Positions 9,600 through 19,266 of a stretch of 64,000 nucleotides of DNA are shown here, one piece after another. A program made the position numbers and the translations under genes. The notes beneath the pieces were generated by a model, which saw only the letters and a list, made by a program, of their open reading frames with translations, was not told where the DNA came from and ran no database searches. Within the stretch, counting starts at the first letter, position 1. Every line of letters starts with the position of its first letter. Source of the stretch: Fibrobacter sp. (GTDB lineage: Bacteria > Fibrobacterota > Chitinivibrionia > Chitinivibrionales > Chitinispirillaceae); assembly GCA_012519985.1 (NCBI GenBank), contig JAAYPC010000046.1:1-64000 (forward strand). Direction: 5' to 3'.

Positions 9600-9728
9600 A
9601 AAAGCGTGTTTTCCTTTACCATTTCACTTACAACATTTTACATCTGGTATGCAAAACATCGTTTATTACAAATTATAATTTTAATTCAGAATAAAAGATA
9701 CCGGTTGCACCGGTTTCAATCACTGATA

Positions 9729-11354
9729 TCAAAATGAAGAATGACTCATTCCGCTTATAAGCATACTGAGCCCCAACCCGTCACAGATTTCGATTATGTC
9801 CTTATCAAATTCAGATCCACCCGGCTGCGCAATATATCGTATACCGGCATCATAAGCCTCTGTGATCAAGTTCTTTGAGGATAAAGGCAGATCTGATACC
9901 ATAACCATTTCAGCGATTTCCGGAAATACCCCATTTTCAGGCAGTTTTTTACCCATACTCTGATACCATCTTTTCAGACTTTCTAAAGCCTGAGGAATAG
10001 CCAGCAATTTCAATGCAATCTTCGGATCAGGTTGCGCTGAACCCATGCCTGTTACCTTAAAACAGCCTGCCTCATATTCCTGTGCCAAAATTATGGCACT
10101 GGATTTGGCATACTTTGCAGCAATCATGGCAAAACAGGCCAGTTTTTCTTTTTCTTTTGGAAAAGCAACCCTGGTTACAGATTCACATTTCTCAAAGAGC
10201 CCTTTATCCTTAGACTGCCACAGTAGTCCACCTGTAACCTGTTTCAAACTCTCAGTCTCAATAGCCGTACCATATTTCAATTCACCGATTGCCAGAAGTT
10301 TTAATGCTGAGCCCTCATTCTTGAAAAATTCTACGGCCTCAGGAGTAAAATCCGGGGCAACAATTACTTCCACAGGTTTTCCTTGCAGCATTTTAGCGAT
10401 TTTAACATCGAAAGCTCTGGAAAATGCAACAACACAACTCTCCTCTGGTGCTGAGTCATCCCTCCATATCATTTCCAGCGCTTTTTCCAAATCCGCTGCA
10501 GTAGCAAATCCTGACAGGTTATTCTTTTTGATTACGGCTACTGCAGGAAAATCTGCAATCTCTTTTATATATTCCAATGCCATGTCAGCATCAGCAATAT
10601 CATTGTAACTGAGCTCTTTTCCATAGATCTGAACAGCCCGCGAAACTGAGCTCTCATTAACTGACAGATTTTTAAAGAATACAGCCTCCTGGTGAGAATT
10701 TTCACCAGCAATTAACTTCTCTCCTTTATTATAGGAGAGTCTGAGGATGTCTTCTTCCAGATAAACCTTAGAGAGATACTTATCAATAGCCGCATCATAA
10801 TCGGCGGTATGACGGAAAGCCTTAACCGCCAGTCTCTTACGCGTTTCAAAAGAGATACCACCAGCTTTGATCAATTCATCCAGAATCAGATTGTAATCGC
10901 AAGGATCTACCACGATGGTTACATATGCATGGTTTTTTGCGGAACTGCGAACCATTGTTGGCCCACCAATATCGATATTTTCAATAGCATCTTCGATACT
11001 CACATCTGGCTTTGCCACAGTTTTCTGGAATGGATAAAGATTAACCACTACCAGATCTATCGGTTTTATTCCGTTTTTATCCATCTGCTCCTTATGAACT
11101 GGATTATCCCGTATTGCCAGAATACCACCATGTACCCTTGGATGAAGCGTCTTCACCCTCCCATCCATTATTTCCGGGTGCCCGGTGTAGGAATCGACGG
11201 ATTTTACTGGTACATTATTGTTTTTAAGGCTATTAGCAGTCCCCCCGGTTGAAAGTATTTCAACTCCCAGATCAGAGAGTTTCTTAGCGAATTCAACTAT
11301 ACCTGTTTTATCAGAAACACTGATTAATGCCCGAGTAACCGGCATTAGCTTCAT
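9729..11354 (-). CDS. purH: PurH-like bifunctional protein with divergent transformylase domain
   Basis: PurH carries out the last two steps of IMP synthesis. The N-terminal IMP cyclohydrolase half (1-200) looks normal: VSDKTG, STGGTA, GRVKTLHP, LYPFQKTV and DIGGPTMVRSSAKN are all present. The AICAR transformylase half (200-541) is recognisable by order and length but lacks several hallmark residues. The usual K-H-x-N-P-C-G is KKNNLSG (276-282), so the catalytic His is Lys. LRYGENPHQ is LIAGENSHQ, the SAFGG motif is missing, GQMSR is GSAQPD, and the last block GMRHF is GMSHS. It may be a lineage variant, or the formylation step may depend on another enzyme. AGAGG lies 8 bp upstream of the ATG. 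Confidence 0.85.
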   Translation of the reverse strand: MKLMPVTRALISVSDKTGIVEFAKKLSDLGVEILSTGGTANSLKNNNVPVKSVDSYTGHPEIMDGRVKTLHPRVHGGILAIRDNPVHKEQMDKNGIKPIDLVVVNLYPFQKTVAKPDVSIEDAIENIDIGGPTMVRSSAKNHAYVTIVVDPCDYNLILDELIKAGGISFETRKRLAVKAFRHTADYDAAIDKYLSKVYLEEDILRLSYNKGEKLIAGENSHQEAVFFKNLSVNESSVSRAVQIYGKELSYNDIADADMALEYIKEIADFPAVAVIKKNNLSGFATAADLEKALEMIWRDDSAPEESCVVAFSRAFDVKIAKMLQGKPVEVIVAPDFTPEAVEFFKNEGSALKLLAIGELKYGTAIETESLKQVTGGLLWQSKDKGLFEKCESVTRVAFPKEKEKLACFAMIAAKYAKSSAIILAQEYEAGCFKVTGMGSAQPDPKIALKLLAIPQALESLKRWYQSMGKKLPENGVFPEIAEMVMVSDLPLSSKNLITEAYDAGIRYIAQPGGSEFDKDIIEICDGLGLSMLISGMSHSSF

Positions 11355-11593
11355 ATACGGCCTCTTTCGGATTTAATTTTTAAGGGAACTACAATATGAT
11401 TAATTGCGATGAATGATGCAAAGAAAAGGTGGTAGTAATTGAGAATCTCGAGAAGTGCAGATCAATAATTTATTGGTGCTAAAGCTTTGGCCCAATCAGG
11501 TTATTACAATCAATTTTTATGCGCTGCCAAAATCTTGTGAGGTAATTTTGGGACCTCATACCGCTTGCCTGCTCCCACCCGCACCCCATTTAT
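11355..11593. other. purH upstream region without a gene
   Basis: About 240 bp between the purH start and the 21-bp array. It should contain the purH promoter, since the next gene upstream (rpsA) ends in its own terminator. I see no clear -35/-10 pair and no purine riboswitch structure. Open frames that cross this stretch owe their length to the array and are not supported as genes. Confidence 0.4.
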
Positions 11594-11927
11594 ATCAACA
11601 GGGCAACTCTTCATTTTTACAGAATATCATTTCTCCCGCACAGAATATTTCTTCGCCTGCACTGCTTACTTCTTCTCCCACACTGATTACCTTTTCATCT
11701 GCATAGAATATCTTTTCGCCTGCACAGGATACCTTTTCATCTGCACAGAATATCTTTTAATCTGCACAGGATATCTTTTAATCTGCACAGGATAACTTTT
11801 CATCTGCACAGGATACCTTTTCGTCTGCACTGGATACCTTTTCGTCTGCGCAGAATGCTTTTCGTCTGCACAGGATACCTTTTCGTCTGCGCAGAATGCT
11901 TTTCATCTGCACTGGATATCTATACTG
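11594..11927. repeat. 21-bp tandem repeat array 2 (about 16 copies)
   Basis: Head-to-tail units start at 11594, 11615, 11636, 11657, 11678, 11699, 11720, 11741, 11762, 11783, 11804, 11825, 11846, 11866, 11887 and 11907. Fourteen are exactly 21 bp; those starting at 11846 and 11887 are 20 bp. The unit starts CTGCACAGGATACC and ends TTTTCRT. Outer left copies are degenerate and inner ones nearly identical, the usual sign of growth by slippage or unequal exchange from the middle. No stop codon falls in the unit in several frames, so long false open frames occur on both strands. It lies between the purH start and the rpsA terminator. Confidence 0.93.
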
Positions 11928-12049
11928 ACGCATTTTTTTCTTTTCATTTCCACTCAATTTCCCACTTCCCTGCAGAATTACTCCTCGTTTCCACCGAACC
12001 ATCCCACGCCTGTTCAATAGAATTGCACTTTATCTAAGGGCAATGATTC

Positions 12050-12095
12050 ATCCGGAAAAACAAAAAGGGCGACTTCATTAAAGAAATCGCCCTTA
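12050..12095 (-). terminator. Rho-independent terminator of rpsA
   Basis: Read on the minus strand: stem AAGGGCGATTTC, loop around TTTAAT, then GAAGTCGCCCTT (one mismatch), followed directly by TTTGTTTTT. The stem occupies about 12065-12094, less than 30 bp after the rpsA stop codon. Confidence 0.9.
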
Positions 12096-12123
12096 TTAAA
12101 CAAACTATTGAACTGAAACAGGC

Positions 12124-14034
12124 TTATTCAGCAGATTCAGAAGATTCAGATGATTCCGGAGCCCCAGATGCTTCTGAAGGTTCGGTTGATTCTGAAGGTT
12201 CTGATGCCTCCGAAGGTTCAGTTGATTCAGAGGGTTCGGTTGGTTCCACTGCACTTTCCGGAGTCTCAGTTTCACCCTCTTCAGCTTTCTTACCCTTTCC
12301 TTTTGCAGGTTTTGTTTCTGCAGGTTTGATCGGGAATTTAGCGAGATATTCTTTGAACAGGTTTTCATCTTTATCCTTAAAATACTCGCTTATGCTGAGG
12401 ACGATTTTTCTTCCTTCCAAATCGAACTCAATCACTTTACCCGGAGTTTTATCTCCAACTTTGTAGATACGGGATGGTTGATTGACTTCCTGACCGAGTT
12501 GATTGAGTGGAATGAAACCCTCGATTTCATTGGACAGGTTGACAACGAGTCCACGATCCAGGATTCTTGCTACTTCGGCTTCTTCGATCTCTGTTCCCAC
12601 AGCAAAATCTTTAGCCAGATCTGTCCATGGATCTTCAGAAAGCTGTTTTATTCCAAGAGAAATACGACGCTTCTCCAAGTCGATATCAAGCACTTTTACT
12701 TCGACCGTGTCACCTTTTTTGAGCATTTCACCAGGATGATTGATCTTTTTGGTCCAGGACATATCAGAGATATGAATTAAACCATCAACACCTTCCTTGA
12801 GTTCGACAAATGCACCAAAGGCAGCGATGTTTCTTACCTTACCTTTTACAATAGTATCTATCGGGAATTCCTGAGGCACCTTTTCCCATGGATCCGGTTC
12901 AAGCTGCTTGAATCCAAGAGAGATCTTCTGGTTTTCCTTGTCAATCTTTAATACAACTGCCTCAACGATATCTCCGATCCCCACGATTTTTGAGGGATGC
13001 TTAATGTGCTGAGTCCATGACATTTCAGAGATATGAATGAGTCCTTCGATACCTTTTTCAAGTTCCATGAATGCACCATAATCGGTGATGGAAACGATCT
13101 TTCCACGAACTCTTGCACCTTCAGGAAATTTCTCCTCGATACCTTTCCATGGATGCTCGCTGAGCTGTTTGAGTCCAAGGGAGATTCTTTCCTTGTTCTC
13201 GTTAAAATCAAGCACTTTGACTTTAAGTTTGTCACCGATAGCAACTATCTCGGAAGGATGATTTACTCTTCCCCATGACATATCGGTAATGTGCAGAAGA
13301 CCATCGACACCACCCAGATCGATAAAAGCACCGAAATCGGTGATATTTTTGACGGTACCTTCCCGAACCTGATTTTTTTCCAGCTCTGCAAGAATTTTTT
13401 CTCTCATTGCAGAACGATCTTCTTCCAGAATAACTCTGCGGGAGACCACTATGTTTCTTCTGGCTTTATTTACTTTAATAACCCGGAACTTGAAGGATTG
13501 ACCGATAATGGCATCCATATCCGGAATCTGGCGCAGATCGATCTGAGAGCCTGGAAGAAAAGCATCCACACCAAAAAGATCAACCACCACACCACCTTTA
13601 ATTCGACGGATAAGTCTTCCCTCGACAGTTTCCTGATCTTCATAAGCCTTGTAAATTCGATCCCAGACTTTCAGAAAATCTGCTCTGGATTTTGACAGGA
13701 TAATCTGCCCCTCACTGTCTTCTACCTGTTCGAGGAACACATCTATCTCATCACCGGGCTTGAATTCATGAACATTTTTGAATTCAGAAATGGGAATAAT
13801 CCCTTCCGATTTGAAATTAACATCAACAATCACTTCCTTATCGGTTATTCGCAAAATCTTACCGCGGACAACCTGGCCCTCCTCGATACCTTCGAGTGAT
13901 TTGTCGTAAGCTTTAAGGATTTCCTGGACCTGACCTGGTTTGTAAAAACTTTCTTCAAATTCGGCCAGATCAACTGTCTGTCCTGACGCATCATAGCCTG
14001 TAACCGGCTTCATCTCTTTCTGTGCATCTGACAT
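12124..14034 (-). CDS. rpsA: 30S ribosomal protein S1 with acidic repeat tail
   Basis: Binds mRNA on the 30S subunit. The 636-aa product has six S1 OB-fold repeats (roughly 54-120, 137-205, 222-290, 307-377, 394-464, 480-550). Repeats 3-5 carry the typical G-A-F-(I/M/V)-(D/E)-L and GL(I/L)HI(S/T)(D/E)MSW signatures. After a Lys/Ala-rich linker (about 572-590) the protein ends in a Ser/Glu/Pro-rich acidic tail (about 592-636) built from short degenerate repeats of T-E-P-S-E-(S/A). The tail is not part of the ribosomal fold. AGGAG precedes the ATG. It follows cmk by 104 bp, the common cmk-rpsA order. Confidence 0.96.
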   Translation of the reverse strand: MSDAQKEMKPVTGYDASGQTVDLAEFEESFYKPGQVQEILKAYDKSLEGIEEGQVVRGKILRITDKEVIVDVNFKSEGIIPISEFKNVHEFKPGDEIDVFLEQVEDSEGQIILSKSRADFLKVWDRIYKAYEDQETVEGRLIRRIKGGVVVDLFGVDAFLPGSQIDLRQIPDMDAIIGQSFKFRVIKVNKARRNIVVSRRVILEEDRSAMREKILAELEKNQVREGTVKNITDFGAFIDLGGVDGLLHITDMSWGRVNHPSEIVAIGDKLKVKVLDFNENKERISLGLKQLSEHPWKGIEEKFPEGARVRGKIVSITDYGAFMELEKGIEGLIHISEMSWTQHIKHPSKIVGIGDIVEAVVLKIDKENQKISLGFKQLEPDPWEKVPQEFPIDTIVKGKVRNIAAFGAFVELKEGVDGLIHISDMSWTKKINHPGEMLKKGDTVEVKVLDIDLEKRRISLGIKQLSEDPWTDLAKDFAVGTEIEEAEVARILDRGLVVNLSNEIEGFIPLNQLGQEVNQPSRIYKVGDKTPGKVIEFDLEGRKIVLSISEYFKDKDENLFKEYLAKFPIKPAETKPAKGKGKKAEEGETETPESAVEPTEPSESTEPSEASEPSESTEPSEASGAPESSESSESAE

Positions 14035-14138
14035 TTTTAAAGTTACTCCTGTAAATTGGGGTTAAGGTTAAAGGTTAATTTGTCTATTCTGGTCCTGGAT
14101 TTTAAAGCTATACGGGCCCGGAAATGACAACCTGCTAT

Positions 14139-14822
14139 TTACTTGGCAACAGCACTTTTTGCCTGAATCAATGCTGTGGCTTTATTTACAATGTATTCTA
14201 TCTGAGATTCCAGTGTCATGCCGGTAGTATCAAGCTCTTCAGCACCGGCCGCTTTCTGCAGAGGGCTGTTTTTCCGGGTAGAATCTTTATGATCACGTAA
14301 GGAGATCTCCTCTTTGAGTTCTTCAATGGACTTGTGAACTCCCAAATTCTCAAAATCCTTCTGTCTTCTGCGTGCTCGTTCCTCAACTGATGCCACCATA
14401 TAAATTTTCAAATCAGCATCAGGGAATACTACTGTAGCAATATCTCTGCCTTCACATACAACAGAATTGTTTTTACCTATCTCTCTTTGCTGTTTTACCA
14501 GTGCTTCCCTCACCACCGAAGGAGCACAGTAGTCAGATACATTTCTGGTAACCTCATCGCTTCGAATCTGTGTGGAAACATCCTCCCCATCCATCCAGAT
14601 TCGGCTTTCCGGAGGTACACCAGTAAAGGAAATGACGGTCTGTGATGTAAGCTTTGCCAAAGCTTCTGTATCCTGGGATGAGATACCTAAACGAAGACAT
14701 TTTAGAGTAATGGCTCTATACATGGCTCCAGTATCCAGGTAGGTAATACCCAGACGTGCAGCAACCGCTCTTGCAGTAGAACTCTTTCCTGATCCTGCCG
14801 GACCGTCAATAGCAATAATCAT
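14139..14822 (-). CDS. cmk: cytidylate kinase
   Basis: Phosphorylates CMP and dCMP. The 227-aa protein begins with the P-loop IAIDGPAGSGKSS and the following LDTGAMYRA motif of CMP kinases. The CMP-binding region contains the conserved SxxxVRxxLVxxQR and CEGRDIATVVFP blocks, and the lid contains RARRRQKD. I place the start at the ATG at 14822; a TTG three codons upstream (14831) is also possible. It is co-directional with rpsA and probably co-transcribed. Confidence 0.95.
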   Translation of the reverse strand: MIIAIDGPAGSGKSSTARAVAARLGITYLDTGAMYRAITLKCLRLGISSQDTEALAKLTSQTVISFTGVPPESRIWMDGEDVSTQIRSDEVTRNVSDYCAPSVVREALVKQQREIGKNNSVVCEGRDIATVVFPDADLKIYMVASVEERARRRQKDFENLGVHKSIEELKEEISLRDHKDSTRKNSPLQKAAGAEELDTTGMTLESQIEYIVNKATALIQAKSAVAK

Positions 14823-15178
14823 TGTATCCAACTTCAGGTTTCAGAATTGTGGATAATTCGGAAAAAATACTTATTGCTGCAATAGCAAGCAATATCATAA
14901 TAATGTAGTAATAACCTTCTTTATCCAGAAATTAAAACCGCAAATATCAGGCCTTCTAAAAACATTTAAAACCATTTAAATCGTAACATTACTCCTACCA
15001 AAACGTAATAGATGCAGTAGTAGCAATGAAATATTCAATACCGGGAAACCTGCCAGTGCAACACCTTACATAACTTTAGATATACTGTTTAGCCGCTTAT
15101 TATTTTATAACACATTTAAATATCCAGTATCTTTCTATTTAAGCCTTGGCTAGCCATTGAGTCTGAAGCGGAGTTTTG
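14823..15178. other. divergent promoter region between cmk and purC
   Basis: About 355 AT-rich bp between two divergently transcribed operons, so promoters for both must lie here. Several AT-rich hexamers such as TATAAC-like strings near 15105 and TTTAGATATACT near 15075 could serve as -10 elements, but none is clear enough to name. No RNA gene or open frame is supported. Confidence 0.4.
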
Positions 15179-16147
15179 ATGATCGGCAAAGAGATAATTA
15201 AGAAACAATTGAACAACTGCCTTGATGATACTTCATTTTTAAATTACCCTGGAATGCGAAAAGGAAAAGTACGAGACACTTATGATCTGGGTGATAAGCT
15301 CCTGCTTATTACTACCGATCGTCAAAGTGCTTTCGACCGGGTCCTGGCAAATATTCCATTTAAGGGACAGGTATTAAATCAGATCAGTGAGTTCTGGTTT
15401 AAAAAAAGTTCACATATTGTGAAAAACCATATCATTTCCATCCCAGATCCCAATGTCACACTCGCTACCAAATGCAAGGTATTCCCCATTGAATTCGTAG
15501 TAAGAGGTTATCTTACCGGTTCTACCGATACATCAGCCTGGATGCTTTACTCAAAAGGCGTAAGAAATATCTGCGGCAATATTCTTGAGCAAGGGATGGT
15601 AAAGAATCAGAAATTTGACAAACCGATTCTCACTCCCACTACTAAATCCGATGCACATGATGAACCGATCTCTGCAGAACAAATAATAGACAGGAATTTA
15701 ATCGACGAGAAGACCTGGAATAAGCTTCAATCGATCGTTTTCGCCCTTTTTGAGGAAGGCACCAGAATAGCCGATTCCCATGGACTGATCCTGGTAGACA
15801 CAAAATACGAACTTGGTACAGATGAAAACGGAGAAATTGTGTTGATAGATGAGGTTCATACTCCCGATTCATCACGGTACTGGTTGAAAGAGAGTTATCA
15901 GAGTCGCTTTGCAGAAAATAAAGAACCGGAAAATGTCGACAAGGAATTCCTTCGCTTATGGTTTAAAGCACACTGCGATCCCTACAAAGACAAAGTTCTT
16001 CCTAAAGCACCCGATGATCTGGTAGTGGAACTTTCATCCCGTTATATTACTCTTTACGAGATGATCACCGGTTCTGAATTCAGGACAGATGATATTCCTG
16101 TGAAGGAGCGTATATCAAAAAATCTTAAAGCAGCAGGAATAATCTGA
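15179..16147 (+). CDS. purC: phosphoribosylaminoimidazole-succinocarboxamide synthase
   Basis: SAICAR synthetase, which joins aspartate to CAIR in purine synthesis. The 322-aa product is the longer form of the enzyme. It has the N-terminal GKVRDTYDLGD nucleotide-binding loop, the DRQSAFDR motif, the E-F-V-V-R-G-Y-L-T-G-S block (about 98-108) and LVDTKYELG (about 200). ATG 15179 is preferred over a TTG one codon upstream; AAGCGGAG is a weak ribosome binding site. It is the first gene of a plus-strand run with glyS, ddl and tsaB. Confidence 0.95.
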   Translation: MIGKEIIKKQLNNCLDDTSFLNYPGMRKGKVRDTYDLGDKLLLITTDRQSAFDRVLANIPFKGQVLNQISEFWFKKSSHIVKNHIISIPDPNVTLATKCKVFPIEFVVRGYLTGSTDTSAWMLYSKGVRNICGNILEQGMVKNQKFDKPILTPTTKSDAHDEPISAEQIIDRNLIDEKTWNKLQSIVFALFEEGTRIADSHGLILVDTKYELGTDENGEIVLIDEVHTPDSSRYWLKESYQSRFAENKEPENVDKEFLRLWFKAHCDPYKDKVLPKAPDDLVVELSSRYITLYEMITGSEFRTDDIPVKERISKNLKAAGII

Positions 16148-16205
16148 TCGCAAAAGATATCATATAGAAAACAGGTAATTTTTCAAATACTTCTGGAGGA
16201 AATTA

Positions 16206-17531
16206 ATGGCATCCCCAAGTCCGGATTTAATGAGTACAATTGTCAGCCTCTGCAAACGGAGAGGCTTCATTTTTCAATCCAGCGAGATCTACGGCGGTCT
16301 TAACAGTTGCTGGGATTATGGCCCCCTGGGTGTTGAATTGAAACGCAATGTAAAAGAAGCCTGGTGGCGTTCAATGGTTACCAGAAGACGAAACATTGTA
16401 GGTATCGATGCCTCCATTCTCATGCACCCCAAAGTATGGGAAGCCTCCGGACACCTTTCCGGCTTTACCGATCCGCTTGTGGATTGCAAAGTCTGCAAGG
16501 AACGTTTCCGTGCAGATCACCTGGAAAGTCTTGAGAAATGTCCCAAATGCGGTGGACAGCTTACAGAAGTCCGCAAATTCAATCTCATGTTCAAAACATT
16601 TATGGGCCCCATTGAAGACCAGTCCGCCACAGTTTTTATGCGCCCTGAAACAGCCCAGGGTATTTTTGTAAACTTTCTCAATGTACAGACCGCTTCCAGA
16701 CTCAAACCTCCCTTTGGTATCGCCCAAATAGGAAAGAGTTTCCGTAATGAAATCACTCCGGGTAATTTTACCTACAGAACCCGTGAATTTGAACAAATGG
16801 AGATGGAATTCTTTGTTCCACCTTCAGAAGATGAAAAATGGTACCAATACTGGAAAGATGCCAGATTCCAATGGTATAAAGATTACGGAATAAAAACAGA
16901 AAATCTGCGTATGCGTGAGCATGAGAAGGATGAACTGGCACACTACGCAAAAGCCTGTGCAGATGTCGAGTACAAGTTTCCCTTTGGATGGAGCGAACTG
17001 GAAGGTATTGCCAACAGAACCGATTTTGATCTTAAACGACACTCTGAATTCAGCGGCAAGAGCCTGGCTTATTTTGATGAAGAATCAAAGCAGCATTATT
17101 TTCCTTATGTCATTGAGCCTGCTGCAGGAGCCGACAGAGCAACACTGGCATTTCTTATTGACTCCTATTCGGTTGAAGGTGAAGGAAAAGATGCCCGTAC
17201 AGTCCTGCATCTTCATCCATCTTTAGCTCCTATCAAGGTTGCAGTGCTTCCGCTTGTGAAAAGAGATGGAATGCCGGAAAAGTCGGAAAAAATATATAAC
17301 GACTTGCTTGATAATTCCATTAAATCATTTTACGATCACAATTCGGCGATCGGGCGCAGATATGCCCGTCAGGATGAAGCAGGTACACCTTTCTGTGTTA
17401 CTGTTGACAGCCAATCGATGCAGGATGACACAGTTACTATCCGGGAAAGAGATACCAGAGCCCAATATCGCGTGGCCGCTTCATCGGTAGTCGAAGTTAT
17501 AAACCAGAAAATAAAGGAAGCACAAAAATGA
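16206..17531 (+). CDS. glyS: glycyl-tRNA synthetase (alpha2 type)
   Basis: Class II synthetase of the homodimeric (eukaryote/archaea-like) type, about the usual length at 441 aa. It has the N-terminal KRRGF and [10 protein letters not shown] blocks, a zinc-ribbon-like insert with CxxC pairs (CKVC and CPKC, about 98-120), motif 2 around [11 protein letters not shown] with [12 protein letters not shown], and motif 3 near [10 protein letters not shown]. The C-terminal anticodon-binding domain runs from about 335. A strong GGAGGAAATTA site precedes the ATG. Its stop overlaps the ddl start (ATGA). Confidence 0.96.
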   Translation: MASPSPDLMSTIVSLCKRRGFIFQSSEIYGGLNSCWDYGPLGVELKRNVKEAWWRSMVTRRRNIVGIDASILMHPKVWEASGHLSGFTDPLVDCKVCKERFRADHLESLEKCPKCGGQLTEVRKFNLMFKTFMGPIEDQSATVFMRPETAQGIFVNFLNVQTASRLKPPFGIAQIGKSFRNEITPGNFTYRTREFEQMEMEFFVPPSEDEKWYQYWKDARFQWYKDYGIKTENLRMREHEKDELAHYAKACADVEYKFPFGWSELEGIANRTDFDLKRHSEFSGKSLAYFDEESKQHYFPYVIEPAAGADRATLAFLIDSYSVEGEGKDARTVLHLHPSLAPIKVAVLPLVKRDGMPEKSEKIYNDLLDNSIKSFYDHNSAIGRRYARQDEAGTPFCVTVDSQSMQDDTVTIRERDTRAQYRVAASSVVEVINQKIKEAQK

Positions 17532-18565
17532 CCTTGCAGGTCAACATATTAATGGGCGGCCCTTCGGCCGAACATGAAGTTTCGCTCAACTCCGCTTTTG
17601 GAATAATCACAAATCTGGACAGATCCAAATACCGGATAAGGGCTGTATTTGTCAGTAAATCAAAAGAGTTTTTCTTTTATGATATTCCTGAACACACTCT
17701 TTCCTTTAATGAGATGCTAAACCTGCAAAACTACAAGGGGCCGTTTAATCTGGCAGATTCCAAACCGGTATGGGAGGGCTGCGGAGTCGTTTTCCTTGGA
17801 GCTTTGCATGGTTCTTTCGGAGAAGACGGAACCATACAGGGTGCGCTGGATGCCATGGATTTAGCCTATACTGGATCCGGTGTTACAGCCAGTGCACTTG
17901 CCATGGATAAGATATTATCCAAATTCGTCTATATTCAAAATGGACTCACAGTTCCTCCTTTTTCTATTTTCGGTAAGAATTTTCCCCAGACTACAATAGC
18001 TGAGATCTCCTCAAAACACCGGTTTCCATGTTTTGTCAAAGCTCCACAATCCGGTTCCAGCCGTCTTATGGGAAAAGCAGACTCAATAGAATCACTTTCC
18101 AGAATGCTGACTGAGCTGAGGCAATGTTCCCCCAACATTCTCATTGAGTCGGCAGTCAATGGTATCGAATTCACCTGCGCAGTAATTGAAGAACCCGACG
18201 GTACACTTACCGCCTTACCTCCCATCGAGATTCGGCCCAAAACATCTTTTTTCGATTATACTGCCAAATATACCGATGGGGCTTCCGAAGAGATTGTTCC
18301 GGCTCCTTACCCCGAAGAATTACTGGAGAGAATAAAGGCGGCAGCCTTAACAGCGCATAACATTCTTGGCTGCAGCGGGGTTTCCAGAACAGACATGATC
18401 TATAGTGATGACAAACTTTTTGTACTTGAAACCAATACCCTTCCGGGTTTCACCCGCAACTCTCTTCTTCCAAAAGCATTTATGGCTGCAGGTGGAAGTT
18501 ATGCCCAACTTCTCGACAAATTAATCCAATCCGCTCTTTTCAGAAAAAAAACCGGTGCATTATGA
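17528..18565 (+). CDS. ddl: D-alanine-D-alanine ligase
   Basis: Makes D-Ala-D-Ala for peptidoglycan. The 345-aa ATP-grasp enzyme has the N-terminal [11 protein letters not shown] motif, the [14 protein letters not shown] motif (about 97-110), the ATP-grasp lysine segment [12 protein letters not shown], and the C-terminal SRTDMIY and ETNTLPGFT metal and ligand-binding blocks. It overlaps glyS by 4 bp upstream and tsaB by 4 bp downstream, so translation is probably coupled. Confidence 0.95.
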   Translation: MTLQVNILMGGPSAEHEVSLNSAFGIITNLDRSKYRIRAVFVSKSKEFFFYDIPEHTLSFNEMLNLQNYKGPFNLADSKPVWEGCGVVFLGALHGSFGEDGTIQGALDAMDLAYTGSGVTASALAMDKILSKFVYIQNGLTVPPFSIFGKNFPQTTIAEISSKHRFPCFVKAPQSGSSRLMGKADSIESLSRMLTELRQCSPNILIESAVNGIEFTCAVIEEPDGTLTALPPIEIRPKTSFFDYTAKYTDGASEEIVPAPYPEELLERIKAAALTAHNILGCSGVSRTDMIYSDDKLFVLETNTLPGFTRNSLLPKAFMAAGGSYAQLLDKLIQSALFRKKTGAL

Positions 18566-19266
18566 GCTGGGTTCTGGGAATAGATACATCATCTGTTGAT
18601 CTGGGAGCAGGTCTTTTCAAAGGTGATACCGCAATAGCATCTTACTCCCGTTTCATCAGGAATTCACATGCCGAACACATAGCACATACTGTCGATATGC
18701 TTTTAAAGATCAATAAGGTCGATCCATCAGAAATCAATCGTCTGGCAGTAACCATCGGCCCCGGTTCCTTTACCGGTTTGAGGATCGGTCTGGCCTTTGC
18801 CAAAGGTTTTTGTTTTGGCAATCCTGATGCACTCATTTTACCGGTGTCATCACTTGAAGTGATGGCTTACGCCGCTCAAAGGTCATCAGCAAGAATACTT
18901 ACTGCAATTGACGCCAGAAATGACGAGGTGTTTCTGGCTTCTTTTCGTTTCAGTCAGGAAAAGCTGATCAGACTTACCGACGATTCAGTTTGTAGCATAG
19001 AAGAATTCAGAGAATTGGTGAAACCGGATGACCTAGTCATCACAGATACAATGGGATACAGCAGAAGTACGGCTTTTGATTTCCTGAAGCAACATCCCTG
19101 GTTTTATCCTGTTGAAAAGTTTCCTGTGCAAAGAGGCCTTTTCTGCTCTTTGCGCGGATCTCAGGCTCTTAATGAACCACAATTATGGAAAAAACATTCC
19201 GACATTCTTCCCCGTTACCTTCGCATGTCATCTGCACAGGTAAAACTGAAGGAAAAGTGTTTATGA
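18562..19266 (+). CDS. tsaB: tRNA threonylcarbamoyladenosine biosynthesis protein TsaB
   Basis: TsaB (YeaZ) is the scaffold partner of TsaD in forming t6A37 in ANN-decoding tRNAs. The 234-aa protein has the ASKHA-fold N-terminus (GIDTSSVDLGAGL), the conserved S-H-A-E-H segment (about 34-38) and the TIGPGSFTGLRIGLAFAKG block (about 66-84) typical of TsaB. Starts and stops overlap with the neighbours on both sides (ATGA in each case). Confidence 0.93.
   Translation: MSWVLGIDTSSVDLGAGLFKGDTAIASYSRFIRNSHAEHIAHTVDMLLKINKVDPSEINRLAVTIGPGSFTGLRIGLAFAKGFCFGNPDALILPVSSLEVMAYAAQRSSARILTAIDARNDEVFLASFRFSQEKLIRLTDDSVCSIEEFRELVKPDDLVITDTMGYSRSTAFDFLKQHPWFYPVEKFPVQRGLFCSLRGSQALNEPQLWKKHSDILPRYLRMSSAQVKLKEKCL

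Noticed and set aside
9600..9728. tRNA or riboswitch between topA and purH
   Set aside because: No cloverleaf, T-loop (GGTTCRAATCC) or purine-riboswitch core was found.
10045..10608. 187-codon plus-strand frame opposite purH
   Set aside because: Antisense to a well-supported gene, composition mirrors the purH codons, and it has no recognisable domain.
11594..11927. CRISPR array
   Set aside because: Units run directly head to tail with no spacers between repeats, and no cas genes are present.
11565..12017. Proteins with 7-residue repeats on both strands across array 2
   Set aside because: Open frames follow from the lack of stop codons in the 21-bp unit; there is no ribosome binding site, signal peptide or neighbour support.
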